Source: JBBEBE01 sp040882505
GTDB taxonomy: Bacteria > Bacteroidota > Rhodothermia > Balneolales > Balneolaceae
Direction of reading: 5' to 3'
NCBI GenBank assembly: GCA_040882505.1
Contig: JBBEBE010000006.1
Coordinates: forward strand, 62,001-126,000
DNA length: 64,000 nt
In this document: positions 36,440-43,341 of the stretch, one piece after another
Layout of the letters: each line of letters starts with the position of its first letter
How positions within the stretch are numbered: position 1 is the first letter of the stretch
Position numbers and translations under genes: made by a program
The notes under the pieces: model-generated
Database searches by the model: none
Seen by the model: the letters and a program-made list of their open reading frames with translations, nothing else
Told to the model about the DNA's origin: nothing

Positions 36440-37497
36440 AGTTGGTCCCGGTTAAAAATATCTACTATCTGCTGAGTTACGCTTGGGACAAGCTTGACGA
36501 AGCAGAACTTACAAGTGCAGGAGTTGATGATTATGAAGAGATGGTGAATCTTCTGGGCAAGGTATTGGCCAATGGATGTTACTATCTTTTCAAGCGTGGT
36601 CTCTACAGAAGTTATCAGGATACGGAATCAGAGATTCCGGGTATTCGTGGGAAATTGCTTCTTCAAGAGTCTGTTGGCGCGCTCTCATTTCAGAATAGAC
36701 GAGCATGGTGTCAGTTTGATGAATTGACTCATAATATTCTGCTCAATCAGATCCTGAAGTCCACGGTTTCAAGGTTGTTGAGAATGGATCGGATCGATAA
36801 AGATCTATACCTGGATTTGAAGGAAATTTATCAGCGATTTTCCGGCATCGACGAAATCCCGCTTCAGCTTTCCAGTTTTAAGATGGTTCGCATTCATCGC
36901 AACAATTCGTTCTACGGATTCTTGATTCAGGTATGTCACCTTCTCTTTGAATCGACAGCTTTGAACGAATCGAATGGTCGTTTTCAGTTTCGGGATTTCT
37001 CGAGAGACCACTACAAATTGGCTCGTCTGTTTGAATCGTTCGTATTCAATTTTTACGAGCGATCCCAGCGACGATACAAGGTGTATAGGCCGAGTTTTTC
37101 CTGGCCATATTCGTCAAAAAATGAAGAGGACAACAAACTCTTGCCAACGATGAATACCGACATTGTACTGGAGGATGAGGAGCGGATTATCATAATTGAT
37201 ACGAAGTTTTACTCGTCCACACTTGCCAAGAGAGAAGATTACGATTCAATCTCCTTCAAATCTGAAAATCTCTATCAACTCTTTGCCTATATGCAGCATA
37301 TTCCGAATGAAAAAGGGAAACAGGTAGATGGGATACTTCTCTACCCGGATGTCGGAGACACTCTGCATGCCACTTATGAATGGAATTACCAACAGATCAC
37401 ATTCAAAACAGTGGACCTTGGACAGGATTGGCGTGGGATTGAAGACGAGATTCGGGAGTTGGTCGGGGTCGGTGAGACGGCAACAATCGCTATTTAA
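36436..37497 (+). CDS. mcrC: McrC-like nuclease subunit
   Basis: 353 residues starting with GTG at 36436, overlapping the mcrB stop by 4 bp. The N-terminal half has the McrC-type pattern IPVKNIYYLLSYAW (here VPVKNIYYLLSYAW) and IRGKLLLQES. The C-terminal PD-(D/E)xK nuclease core shows NTDIVLEDEERIIIIDTKFY, with Asp at about 241, Asp at about 255 and Lys at about 257. It forms the cutting subunit recruited by McrB when modified DNA is found. Like mcrB it is A+T-rich, consistent with horizontal transfer. No other restriction gene is adjacent. Confidence 0.92.
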   Translation: MKLVPVKNIYYLLSYAWDKLDEAELTSAGVDDYEEMVNLLGKVLANGCYYLFKRGLYRSYQDTESEIPGIRGKLLLQESVGALSFQNRRAWCQFDELTHNILLNQILKSTVSRLLRMDRIDKDLYLDLKEIYQRFSGIDEIPLQLSSFKMVRIHRNNSFYGFLIQVCHLLFESTALNESNGRFQFRDFSRDHYKLARLFESFVFNFYERSQRRYKVYRPSFSWPYSSKNEEDNKLLPTMNTDIVLEDEERIIIIDTKFYSSTLAKREDYDSISFKSENLYQLFAYMQHIPNEKGKQVDGILLYPDVGDTLHATYEWNYQQITFKTVDLGQDWRGIEDEIRELVGVGETATIAI

Positions 37498-37610
37498 TGA
37501 ATTTTTATGTACTTGATAGAGAATCAAATGTTCGTTTCAGCATAGGCGAAGTTTCATGTTAATTATGGCAGGATGTTTTCGATTTAATCATTCACTAAAC
37601 GGAGACCCTT

Positions 37611-38963
37611 ATGGACCGTCGAGACGCCATCAAGAACATCGGACTGGGATTGACCGGCATGGGTGCCGGATCGTTTGCCATGAATAACGATCCCTTCAGC
37701 CAGAAAACGAAAGAGCGGTTCATGCGGTCGACCAACGGGCTGCCCGATCTCTCGATTACCGATGTGAGGGCGATTCCGGTTCAACCCGGAGGGATCGAAC
37801 TGGTGGTGGTCAAGGTGGAGACGAGCGAGCCGGGCCTCTACGGGATTGGCTGTGCCACCTTTCGGCAACGCGCCCATGCCGTGGTGACGGCGATCGAGCG
37901 CTACCTGAAGGATTTCTGCATCGGCAAGAGTGTGAACAACATCGAGGACATGTGGCAGATGTGTTACCAGAGCTCGTATTGGCGCAATGGACCGGTACTC
38001 AACAACGCGCTCAGTGGTCTGGATCAGGCGCTTTGGGATATCAAGGGGAAGCGGGCCAACATGCCGCTCTACGAGCTCTTTGGTGGGAAGTGCCGCTTTG
38101 CGGCCGATACGTACGCCCACATGAGTGGCAACAGCAAGGAGGAGGTGGCCGAACGTGTGCAGGGAGCGATGGAAGATGGCTATCGACATGTGCGGATCCA
38201 GATGGGTGGCTATACGGGTCCGGCGGACCAGAACCCCGACTTCCGGGACCAGGGTTTTGGGCACGAGCGGGACCAATTCATGGATCAGCAGTCGTATCTC
38301 CGGGCCATTCCCGAGATGTTTGCAGAGGTTCGCAAGGTTTGTGGCGATCGAGTCGAGCTTCTGCACGACATTCACGAACGGATTCAGCCGATGGATGCGA
38401 TCAATCTGTGCAAACAGTTGGAGGCGTATCGGCCCTTCTTTATCGAGGATCCGCTCTCGCCGGAGAACAACGACTATTTCAAGCTGATGCGGCAGCACAC
38501 GACCGTCCCCATTGCGATGGGTGAGCTCTACAACAACCCGCATGAGTGGTTGGGGCCGATTTCGAAGCGGTGGTTCGATTTTATCCGGATCCACATCTCG
38601 CAGATCGGCGGGCTTACCCCGGCGATGAAGGTGGCGCGACTGGCCGAGTGGTTCAATGTCCGGACCACCTGGCACGGACCAGGGGACTGTTCTCCGGTGG
38701 GGCACGCCTGCAATGCACACGCCTCGCTGGCGACCTGGAATTTCGGCGTGCTGGAGATGACGGCCGGGATCATGAACGAGCAGCTTCGGGAGATCTTTCC
38801 AGGATCGCCCCGAATCGAGAAGGGGTATGCCTTTGTGAATGAGGCACCCGGGCACGGGGTGGACATCGACGAGGAGTTGGCAGCGAAGTTCCCGCTGCAG
38901 GATGTGCAGCTCAATACCTGGACGCAGGTGCGCCGCTATGACGGGACGCCGATCCGGCCTTGA
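37611..38963 (+). CDS. Enolase-superfamily dehydratase, D-mannonate dehydratase (ManD/RspA)-like
   Basis: 450 residues. The enolase-superfamily barrel has metal ligands Asp253 and catalytic His255 in ELLHDIHERI, Glu279 in FIEDPLSPE and Glu305 in MGELYNNP. These spacings and the motif LLHDxHER are those of the ManD subgroup, which removes water from D-mannonate or D-gluconate to give 2-keto-3-deoxygluconate. Unusually, the protein starts with MDRRDAIKNIGLGLTGMGAG, a Tat-like leader that ordinary cytoplasmic ManD lacks, so an exported or tethered enzyme is possible. Neighbouring exported sugar dehydrogenases would supply aldonates, but that link is inferred. Activity in this subgroup varies, so the substrate needs testing. 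Confidence 0.82.
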   Translation: MDRRDAIKNIGLGLTGMGAGSFAMNNDPFSQKTKERFMRSTNGLPDLSITDVRAIPVQPGGIELVVVKVETSEPGLYGIGCATFRQRAHAVVTAIERYLKDFCIGKSVNNIEDMWQMCYQSSYWRNGPVLNNALSGLDQALWDIKGKRANMPLYELFGGKCRFAADTYAHMSGNSKEEVAERVQGAMEDGYRHVRIQMGGYTGPADQNPDFRDQGFGHERDQFMDQQSYLRAIPEMFAEVRKVCGDRVELLHDIHERIQPMDAINLCKQLEAYRPFFIEDPLSPENNDYFKLMRQHTTVPIAMGELYNNPHEWLGPISKRWFDFIRIHISQIGGLTPAMKVARLAEWFNVRTTWHGPGDCSPVGHACNAHASLATWNFGVLEMTAGIMNEQLREIFPGSPRIEKGYAFVNEAPGHGVDIDEELAAKFPLQDVQLNTWTQVRRYDGTPIRP

Positions 38964-39180
38964 TTCTTGAACGGCTTACCCGAACAAGTTCGGAATCGGA
39001 TTGATCAACTCCCGACCCTGATTTCGCACATTGTTCACCCGACTGGACACGGCATGATAACGGATCGCATCCTCCGCCCAGGATTCCAATTCCATGAGAA
39101 CCTGACTGTATTTGTGTCAACCGACAAAAATGGATAGAATGAGCCGATCCAACGATTGGCAACCGGCTCTCGAACAACAT

Positions 39181-40923
39181 ATGGACCCGACCATGACACA
39201 CCTGACTCGATGGTTTCTTGCTGCACTCTTTGCTTTCTGGCTCGTCCCTCTGCAGGCCCAGGATCGGCCCAACATCCTTTTGGTTCTGACCGATGATCAG
39301 GGCTACGGAGATGTCGGTGTCCATGGAAACGATTTGATTCGAACGCCCAACATGGACAAGCTCTCGACAGAGGGGGTTCGGATGTCGCAGTTCATCGTGA
39401 ATCCGAGCTGTACGCCCACACGAGCTGCGCTATTGACCGGTCGCGACAGCTATCGAACGGGTGTCGCCGATGTGCAGGGAATGGCTCACCTCATGGGATC
39501 CGGGGAGACGACCATCGCCGATCTTCTGGCCAATGCAGGCTACCGAACCGGGATCTTCGGCAAGTGGCACCTGGGGGACAACTATCCGTTCCGGCCTACC
39601 GATCAGGGATTTCAGGAGGCGTTGGTTCACAAAGGCGGGGGTGTGGGGCAGAGCGCGGGCCCAGCCGGGAACACCTATTATGATCCAATTCTGGACCACA
39701 ACGACGAGCCCAAGCGGTATGAAGGGTACGTAGACGACATCCTGGCCGAGGCGACCATGGAGTTTATTGAAGCGTCGGCCGGCGAACCCTTTTTCGCTTT
39801 TTACTCCACACCGCTTCCTCACTTCCCACTCGATGTCCCCGATGAACGGGCCGACCCATATCGCGAGATGGGCATGCATGAGCTCAACGCCCGGACGTAC
39901 GGGATGGTCGAAAACATTGACCGGAATCTGGGCAGGATTCTGGATAAACTGGACGAGCTGGCCCTGGAAGAGAATACATTGGTCATTTTCATGTCTGACA
40001 ACGGGCCTCGAACCCGTCGGACCAAGAATGATCGATATCCGGATCGATATGTAGCCGGCCTTCGAGGGACCAAAAGCAGTATCTATGAGAACGGAATTCG
40101 TGTCCCCTTCTTTGTTCGTTGGCCGGGAGTGATTCCCGAAGGACGCGTATCGAACGAGATGGCCGCCCACATTGACCTTCTGCCTACGCTATTGGATGTA
40201 GCCGGTGTGTCGGCACCCGAGGAGTTGGAGTTGGACGGGATCTCGATCCTGCCTCACCTGCTCGGCGAGGTGGCCGAGATTCCGGATCGTCCCATCTTTA
40301 TTCAAGGCCATCGGGGCATGACGCACGAACCCTATGTGCACATGGCCGTTCGTACGAAACGTTACAAGCTGATTTCGCCCCACGATGATCCCTACAATCA
40401 GAACATCTCCGATTACCGTTCGCCCGTTGAGTGGAGGCAGATGCTCAGCTCTCTCGAGCTCTATGATATTCTGGAAGACCCGAGTGAGCTTCAGAATCTG
40501 GCAACCAGCCAGCCGGACATTGTCGAGGAGCTACTGGCAACCTATGAGGATTGGTACGCCGGCGCGTCACAAAATCGCGACCAGTCCGACAAACGGGTTC
40601 TGTTGGGGGATTCCGAACAGCCGATCGTCCAGCTCTCACGATTTGATCCGAACCGGGAGAAGGGACATCACTGGTGGGTACAGCCCCGGGAGGGTACCTA
40701 CCGGATCACCCTGCAATTTCCGGAGGCGTCTGAATCAGGGGAGGCCACCGTACGGTTTGGATCGCAGACCCACCGCATGGCCGTGGAGCCCGGAAACTCC
40801 GAGGTAACCTTTGAAGAGGTCCCGCTGCCGAATGAACCGGGGTACCTGGAAGCGTCGCTCACCTACGACCGACTGCCTCAAATCCCGCACTTTGTGAATG
40901 TAGAACGAACGGGCAGTAGGTAA
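39181..40923 (+). CDS. Arylsulfatase-type sulfatase, exported
   Basis: 580 residues from the ATG at 39181 (39193 is also possible). The signal peptide is LTRWFLAALFAFWLVPLQAQ. The S1-family core has LTDDQGYGDVG (metal-binding Asp pair) and SCTPTRAALLTGR, the CxPxR motif whose Cys77 must be converted to formylglycine. Further motifs are TGIFGKWHLGD, the metal site MSDNGP, and the C-terminal KRYKLI strand. It probably removes sulfate esters from algal-type polysaccharides. No formylglycine-generating enzyme gene is in the window. The last codons and stop of this gene are duplicated downstream of the hip cassette (see the repeats). Sulfated-polymer use fits the sugar enzymes around it. Confidence 0.9.
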   Translation: MDPTMTHLTRWFLAALFAFWLVPLQAQDRPNILLVLTDDQGYGDVGVHGNDLIRTPNMDKLSTEGVRMSQFIVNPSCTPTRAALLTGRDSYRTGVADVQGMAHLMGSGETTIADLLANAGYRTGIFGKWHLGDNYPFRPTDQGFQEALVHKGGGVGQSAGPAGNTYYDPILDHNDEPKRYEGYVDDILAEATMEFIEASAGEPFFAFYSTPLPHFPLDVPDERADPYREMGMHELNARTYGMVENIDRNLGRILDKLDELALEENTLVIFMSDNGPRTRRTKNDRYPDRYVAGLRGTKSSIYENGIRVPFFVRWPGVIPEGRVSNEMAAHIDLLPTLLDVAGVSAPEELELDGISILPHLLGEVAEIPDRPIFIQGHRGMTHEPYVHMAVRTKRYKLISPHDDPYNQNISDYRSPVEWRQMLSSLELYDILEDPSELQNLATSQPDIVEELLATYEDWYAGASQNRDQSDKRVLLGDSEQPIVQLSRFDPNREKGHHWWVQPREGTYRITLQFPEASESGEATVRFGSQTHRMAVEPGNSEVTFEEVPLPNEPGYLEASLTYDRLPQIPHFVNVERTGSR

Positions 40924-40924
40924 C
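40895..40924 (+). repeat. 30-bp direct repeat, left copy (in sulfatase 3' end)
   Basis: This copy encodes the last residues VNVERTGSR and the stop codon of the sulfatase gene. It matches the stretch at 42548-42577 at 29 of 30 positions (one T/A difference at position 23) and in the same reading frame. The two copies bracket the hipB-hipS-hipT cassette. Confidence 0.9.
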
Positions 40925-40954
40925 ATTCGGGGACTCTCGGACAGTATACCTGCC

Positions 40955-40972
40955 TATACCCGACAAGGTATA
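40955..40972. promoter_or_regulatory. hip operator 1 (palindrome)
   Basis: TATACC-CGACAA-GGTATA, an 18-bp inverted repeat with 6-bp arms. An extra TATACC half-site lies 10 bp upstream at 40945-40950. It is the farthest of three operators from hipB and the same type of site as the E. coli HipB operators (TATCC-N8-GGATA). Confidence 0.8.
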
Positions 40973-40985
40973 CGTTGGTTCTTGC

Positions 40986-41014
40986 TTGCATTAATATACC
41001 CGAAGAGGTATAAT
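40986..41014 (+). promoter_or_regulatory. hip promoter, TTGCAT-N17-TATAAT
   Basis: A near-consensus sigma-70 promoter: -35 TTGCAT at 40986-40991 and -10 TATAAT at 41009-41014, with 17 bp between. The -10 box shares four bases with the right arm of operator 2, so a repressor on that site would block RNA polymerase directly. Confidence 0.7.
40995..41012. promoter_or_regulatory. hip operator 2 (palindrome)
   Basis: TATACC-CGAAGA-GGTATA, starting exactly 40 bp after operator 1. It lies within the promoter and overlaps the -10 box. Its spacer is identical to that of operator 3. Confidence 0.82.
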
Positions 41015-41034
41015 TCGGAAAGAAACCAATAAAT

Positions 41035-41052
41035 TATACCCGAAGAGGTATA
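41035..41052. promoter_or_regulatory. hip operator 3 (palindrome overlapping hipB start)
   Basis: TATACC-CGAAGA-GGTATA, exactly 40 bp after operator 2. It covers the likely ribosome site (AGAGG) and its last base is the first base of the hipB ATG, so binding here could also affect elongation or initiation. Confidence 0.82.
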
Positions 41053-41276
41053 TGGTGAGTACAACAAGTGAACTGATCAACTTTGTGAAAACTCGTCGGG
41101 CACAGTTGGGGCTCACTCAAGAGGAGTTGGCCTCTCGCGCCGGTGTGGGAATTCGCTTCATTCGTGACCTGGAGCAGGGGAAGGAGCGCCTGCAGTTGGA
41201 CAAGGTCAATCAGGTCCTCGCCATGTTCGGGCACCACATGGGCCCGAAACCAATCCGGAACCGCGATGAGCTTTAG
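41052..41276 (+). CDS. hipB: HipB-like HTH antitoxin/repressor
   Basis: A 74-residue XRE-type helix-turn-helix protein: RRAQLGLTQEELASRAGVGIRFIRDLEQGK is the HTH (core LTQEELASRAGVGIRFIRDL), followed by the HipB-typical HHMGPKPI strand. It should dimerise, bind the three palindromes upstream and repress its own operon. The gene overlaps hipS by 11 bp. The ATG at 41052 lies on operator 3 with an AGAGG only 3 nt away; a GTG one codon later would have better spacing. In tripartite hipBST systems HipB augments repression while HipS neutralises the toxin. Confidence 0.9.
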   Translation: MVSTTSELINFVKTRRAQLGLTQEELASRAGVGIRFIRDLEQGKERLQLDKVNQVLAMFGHHMGPKPIRNRDEL

Positions 41277-41586
41277 AACAGCCGATATCTACGTAGACGA
41301 GATTCGAGCTGGCCGCTTGGAAGAGACCGAGACCGGGTACAGGTTTCAGTATGATCCAGGATATCTCGAGCGGGAACGACCCGAACCCGTCAGCTTGACT
41401 CTGCCGATTCAACAGAAACCGTTTGAATCCAATACACTCTTCCCGTTCTTTGACGGTCTCATTCCCGAAGGGTGGCTTCTGGACTTGGTTCAAGAGACCT
41501 GGAAGGTGAATCCAAGAGATCGAATGGGTCTTCTGCTGGTCAGCTGCCGGGATACGATCGGAAACGTCAGCGTGAGGGAGTCATGA
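41266..41586 (+). CDS. hipS: HipS-like protein (HipA N-terminal subdomain as a separate gene)
   Basis: 106 residues from the ATG at 41266. The sequence is the couple_hipA (PF13657-like) domain: ADIYVDEIRAGRLEET, YRFQYDPGYL, PVSLTLPI, and LFPFFDGLIPEGWLLDLV, ending GLLLVSCRDTIGNVSV. In classical HipA this is residues 1-110 of one chain; here it is a separate protein. In E. coli O127 HipBST such a protein is the antitoxin of the kinase HipT. The start overlaps hipB and the stop overlaps hipT (ATGA), so the three are translationally coupled. It is not a frameshifted HipA: the downstream gene has its own start and an extra N-terminal motif. Confidence 0.88.
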   Translation: MSFRTADIYVDEIRAGRLEETETGYRFQYDPGYLERERPEPVSLTLPIQQKPFESNTLFPFFDGLIPEGWLLDLVQETWKVNPRDRMGLLLVSCRDTIGNVSVRES

Positions 41587-42539
41587 ATCGATGTTTGATC
41601 TGCGCCGAGCCACTCCCGGAAGGGGCCGTCATCCATTCAGAGTGTTCGCGGAAACTGTATGACAGCGATACGCCACCATCTCTCGGAATCGGTCGGACCG
41701 AGCTATCCAAACTGGCAAAGAAGACCATCCGCGGGCGAGTAACGGTGCCCGGTGTTCAGACCAAGCTCTCGCTGGACCTGGATTCAACCATCAACGATGC
41801 ACACAAGTTTACCATCGTTGGTCTCTGGGGACGATACATTCTGAAGCCTCCATCTCCCCGCTGGCCGGAACTTCCCGCCAATGAACACTGCACCATGCTC
41901 ATGGCACAGAGTGCCGGAATCGAAGTGGTTCCATTCGGGCTCATCCCGTTGGCCTCCGGTGAGCTCTCCTACATTACCCGCCGTGTAGATCGGGATCGCG
42001 AGAGGAAGAAATACGCTATGGAGGACATGTGTCAGCTGACCGGCAGGTTGACCGAAGACAAATACAAAGGATCCCATGAACAGATCGCAAAATCGATCAA
42101 GAGACATACGGAGAATCCGCTCTTCGATTTGACACGTTTTTTCGAGCTGGTTCTTTTCTGTTACGTGACCGGAAACGGCGACATGCACCTGAAGAACTTT
42201 TCACTATTGAACGATCCAACACGTGGCTGGAGCCTGTCTCCTGCCTATGACCTGCTCTCTACCCGTCTTGTCATACCGGAATCAGAAGATCCCGAAGAGT
42301 TGGCCCTCACCTTGACCGGAAAGAAGAGTCATTTTCAGGCAAGATCCTTTCAGGAGTTTGGAGAAACCATCGGGTTGAACCGGAAGCAGATCTCCAACAT
42401 CATAGAGAGGCTCCTTGACAAACGATCCGCCTTCGAGGCCATCATCGAGAACTCCTTCCTGACGGCCGGTATGAAGAGTGTCTACAAAGAGGTTCTTGCA
42501 GGTCGGTATGAAGTGGTTGCTTCCCCGTCAACTTCATGA
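41583..42539 (+). CDS. hipT: HipT-like Ser/Thr kinase toxin (HipA core)
   Basis: 318 residues. The N-terminus has a possible zinc site, C4-x2-C7-x10-H18-x2-C21 (CLICAEPLPEGAVIHSEC), not found in E. coli HipA. The kinase core follows: VPGVQTKLSL (the ATP/Gly-rich loop region where HipA-type kinases autophosphorylate), ILKPP with the ATP-binding Lys, ANEHCTMLMAQSAGI, the catalytic GNGDMHLKNFSLL (D200, K204, N205) and the metal-binding SPAYDLLSTR (D223). HipA-type kinases stop growth by phosphorylating aminoacyl-tRNA synthetases (GltX for HipA, TrpS for HipT); the target here is unknown. The gene is followed 8 bp later by the right copy of the 30-bp repeat. Confidence 0.9.
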   Translation: MNRCLICAEPLPEGAVIHSECSRKLYDSDTPPSLGIGRTELSKLAKKTIRGRVTVPGVQTKLSLDLDSTINDAHKFTIVGLWGRYILKPPSPRWPELPANEHCTMLMAQSAGIEVVPFGLIPLASGELSYITRRVDRDRERKKYAMEDMCQLTGRLTEDKYKGSHEQIAKSIKRHTENPLFDLTRFFELVLFCYVTGNGDMHLKNFSLLNDPTRGWSLSPAYDLLSTRLVIPESEDPEELALTLTGKKSHFQARSFQEFGETIGLNRKQISNIIERLLDKRSAFEAIIENSFLTAGMKSVYKEVLAGRYEVVASPSTS

Positions 42540-42547
42540 TCCCGGGA

Positions 42548-42577
42548 TGAATGTAGAACGAACGGGCAGAAGGTAAC
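42548..42577 (+). repeat. 30-bp direct repeat, right copy (after hipT)
   Basis: 29/30 identical to 40895-40924. In the sulfatase frame it reads MNVERTGRR and a stop, a copy of the sulfatase C-terminus. It ends 7 bp before the 3' end of the convergent phosphopantetheinyl transferase gene. The repeat period is 1653 bp, which defines the size of the cassette. Confidence 0.9.
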
Positions 42578-42584
42578 GGGCGGC

Positions 42585-43253
42585 TCAGCCATCCATGTGA
42601 AAGTGACGAAGCTGTACCCGGGGGTTCGGAGTGGCAAACGCAGAGGCGTACCCTGGCTGGATGTCAAGTTCCCGAACATACCAATCTCCATAGCAGTGTC
42701 CGGTCGTAAGATCCCAGCGGACCCGTCCGTTTCCGTCCGTGACATTGAACACCTGGAATGGAAGACGGAGCCCTTGGCCGATCCCTTTGGCCAGGGACTC
42801 TTTCTTTGTCCAAAGTTTGAAAAACGCACCTTGTCTTCCTGCCTCCTCGTCGTTCATCAGATGCAGAAATTCGGCTTCCGTGAAATGGCGCTCTCCCAGA
42901 CGTTCAATCTCGGTCAATGGATCGATTCTCTCGATATCGACACCGATGGGTGAATCCGAAAATCCGAGAAGCAGTAGTTGATCGCGGGTGTGAGAAATAT
43001 TGAACTGGAGCCCGCAATCCGTCACAGGCTTGCCGTACGCATCCGGAGCGATGGTCACGCCCTCGGGAGCCCGGTCGGCATAATGAGCCAACAGAATACG
43101 TGAGGCCTGTCTTCCCGTGACAAACAGATCCCGATCCCGGCGATCCCGGAACCGCTCTGTCCGGGCCAGCTCCTCCTCGCTCAGCAACGCATGGGAGTCG
43201 GGAAATCGTTTTTGCCATTCCACGCTGTCAATCGTCCATACATGCACATCCAT
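42585..43253 (-). CDS. Sfp-type 4'-phosphopantetheinyl transferase
   Basis: 222 residues from the ATG at 43253, which has a GGAAGG Shine-Dalgarno 9 nt upstream. An in-frame ATG at 43340, 1 bp after the PKS stop, would add 29 residues but lacks a ribosome site. Sfp/AcpT-type motifs are ISHTRDQLLLLGFSDSPIGVDIE (metal and CoA region, core GVDIE) and FFKLWTKKESLAKGIGQGL. The enzyme moves phosphopantetheine from CoA to the serine of carrier proteins. It is the last gene of the PKS operon, so its clients are probably the ACPs of the two upstream proteins. Confidence 0.9.
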   Translation of the reverse strand: MDVHVWTIDSVEWQKRFPDSHALLSEEELARTERFRDRRDRDLFVTGRQASRILLAHYADRAPEGVTIAPDAYGKPVTDCGLQFNISHTRDQLLLLGFSDSPIGVDIERIDPLTEIERLGERHFTEAEFLHLMNDEEAGRQGAFFKLWTKKESLAKGIGQGLRLPFQVFNVTDGNGRVRWDLTTGHCYGDWYVRELDIQPGYASAFATPNPRVQLRHFHMDG

Positions 43254-43341
43254 TCTTGCAAGCCTTCCGACCCGGTTTGGAAGCAGCTCCGAGCCAAAGA
43301 GAGATGTCAGCGGGTGCGATATTTTCGTGATTGGTTTCATG

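Noticed and set aside
40945..41052. The repeated TATACC elements as a CRISPR or iteron array
   Set aside because: They are short palindromes overlapping a promoter and start codon, with no spacer-like variable sequence and no replication gene. HipB operators explain them.
41266..42539. A frameshifted single hipA gene
   Set aside because: The two parts have separate starts with an ATGA overlap, and the second begins with its own Cys/His motif not present in full-length HipA. A genuine split is the better reading.
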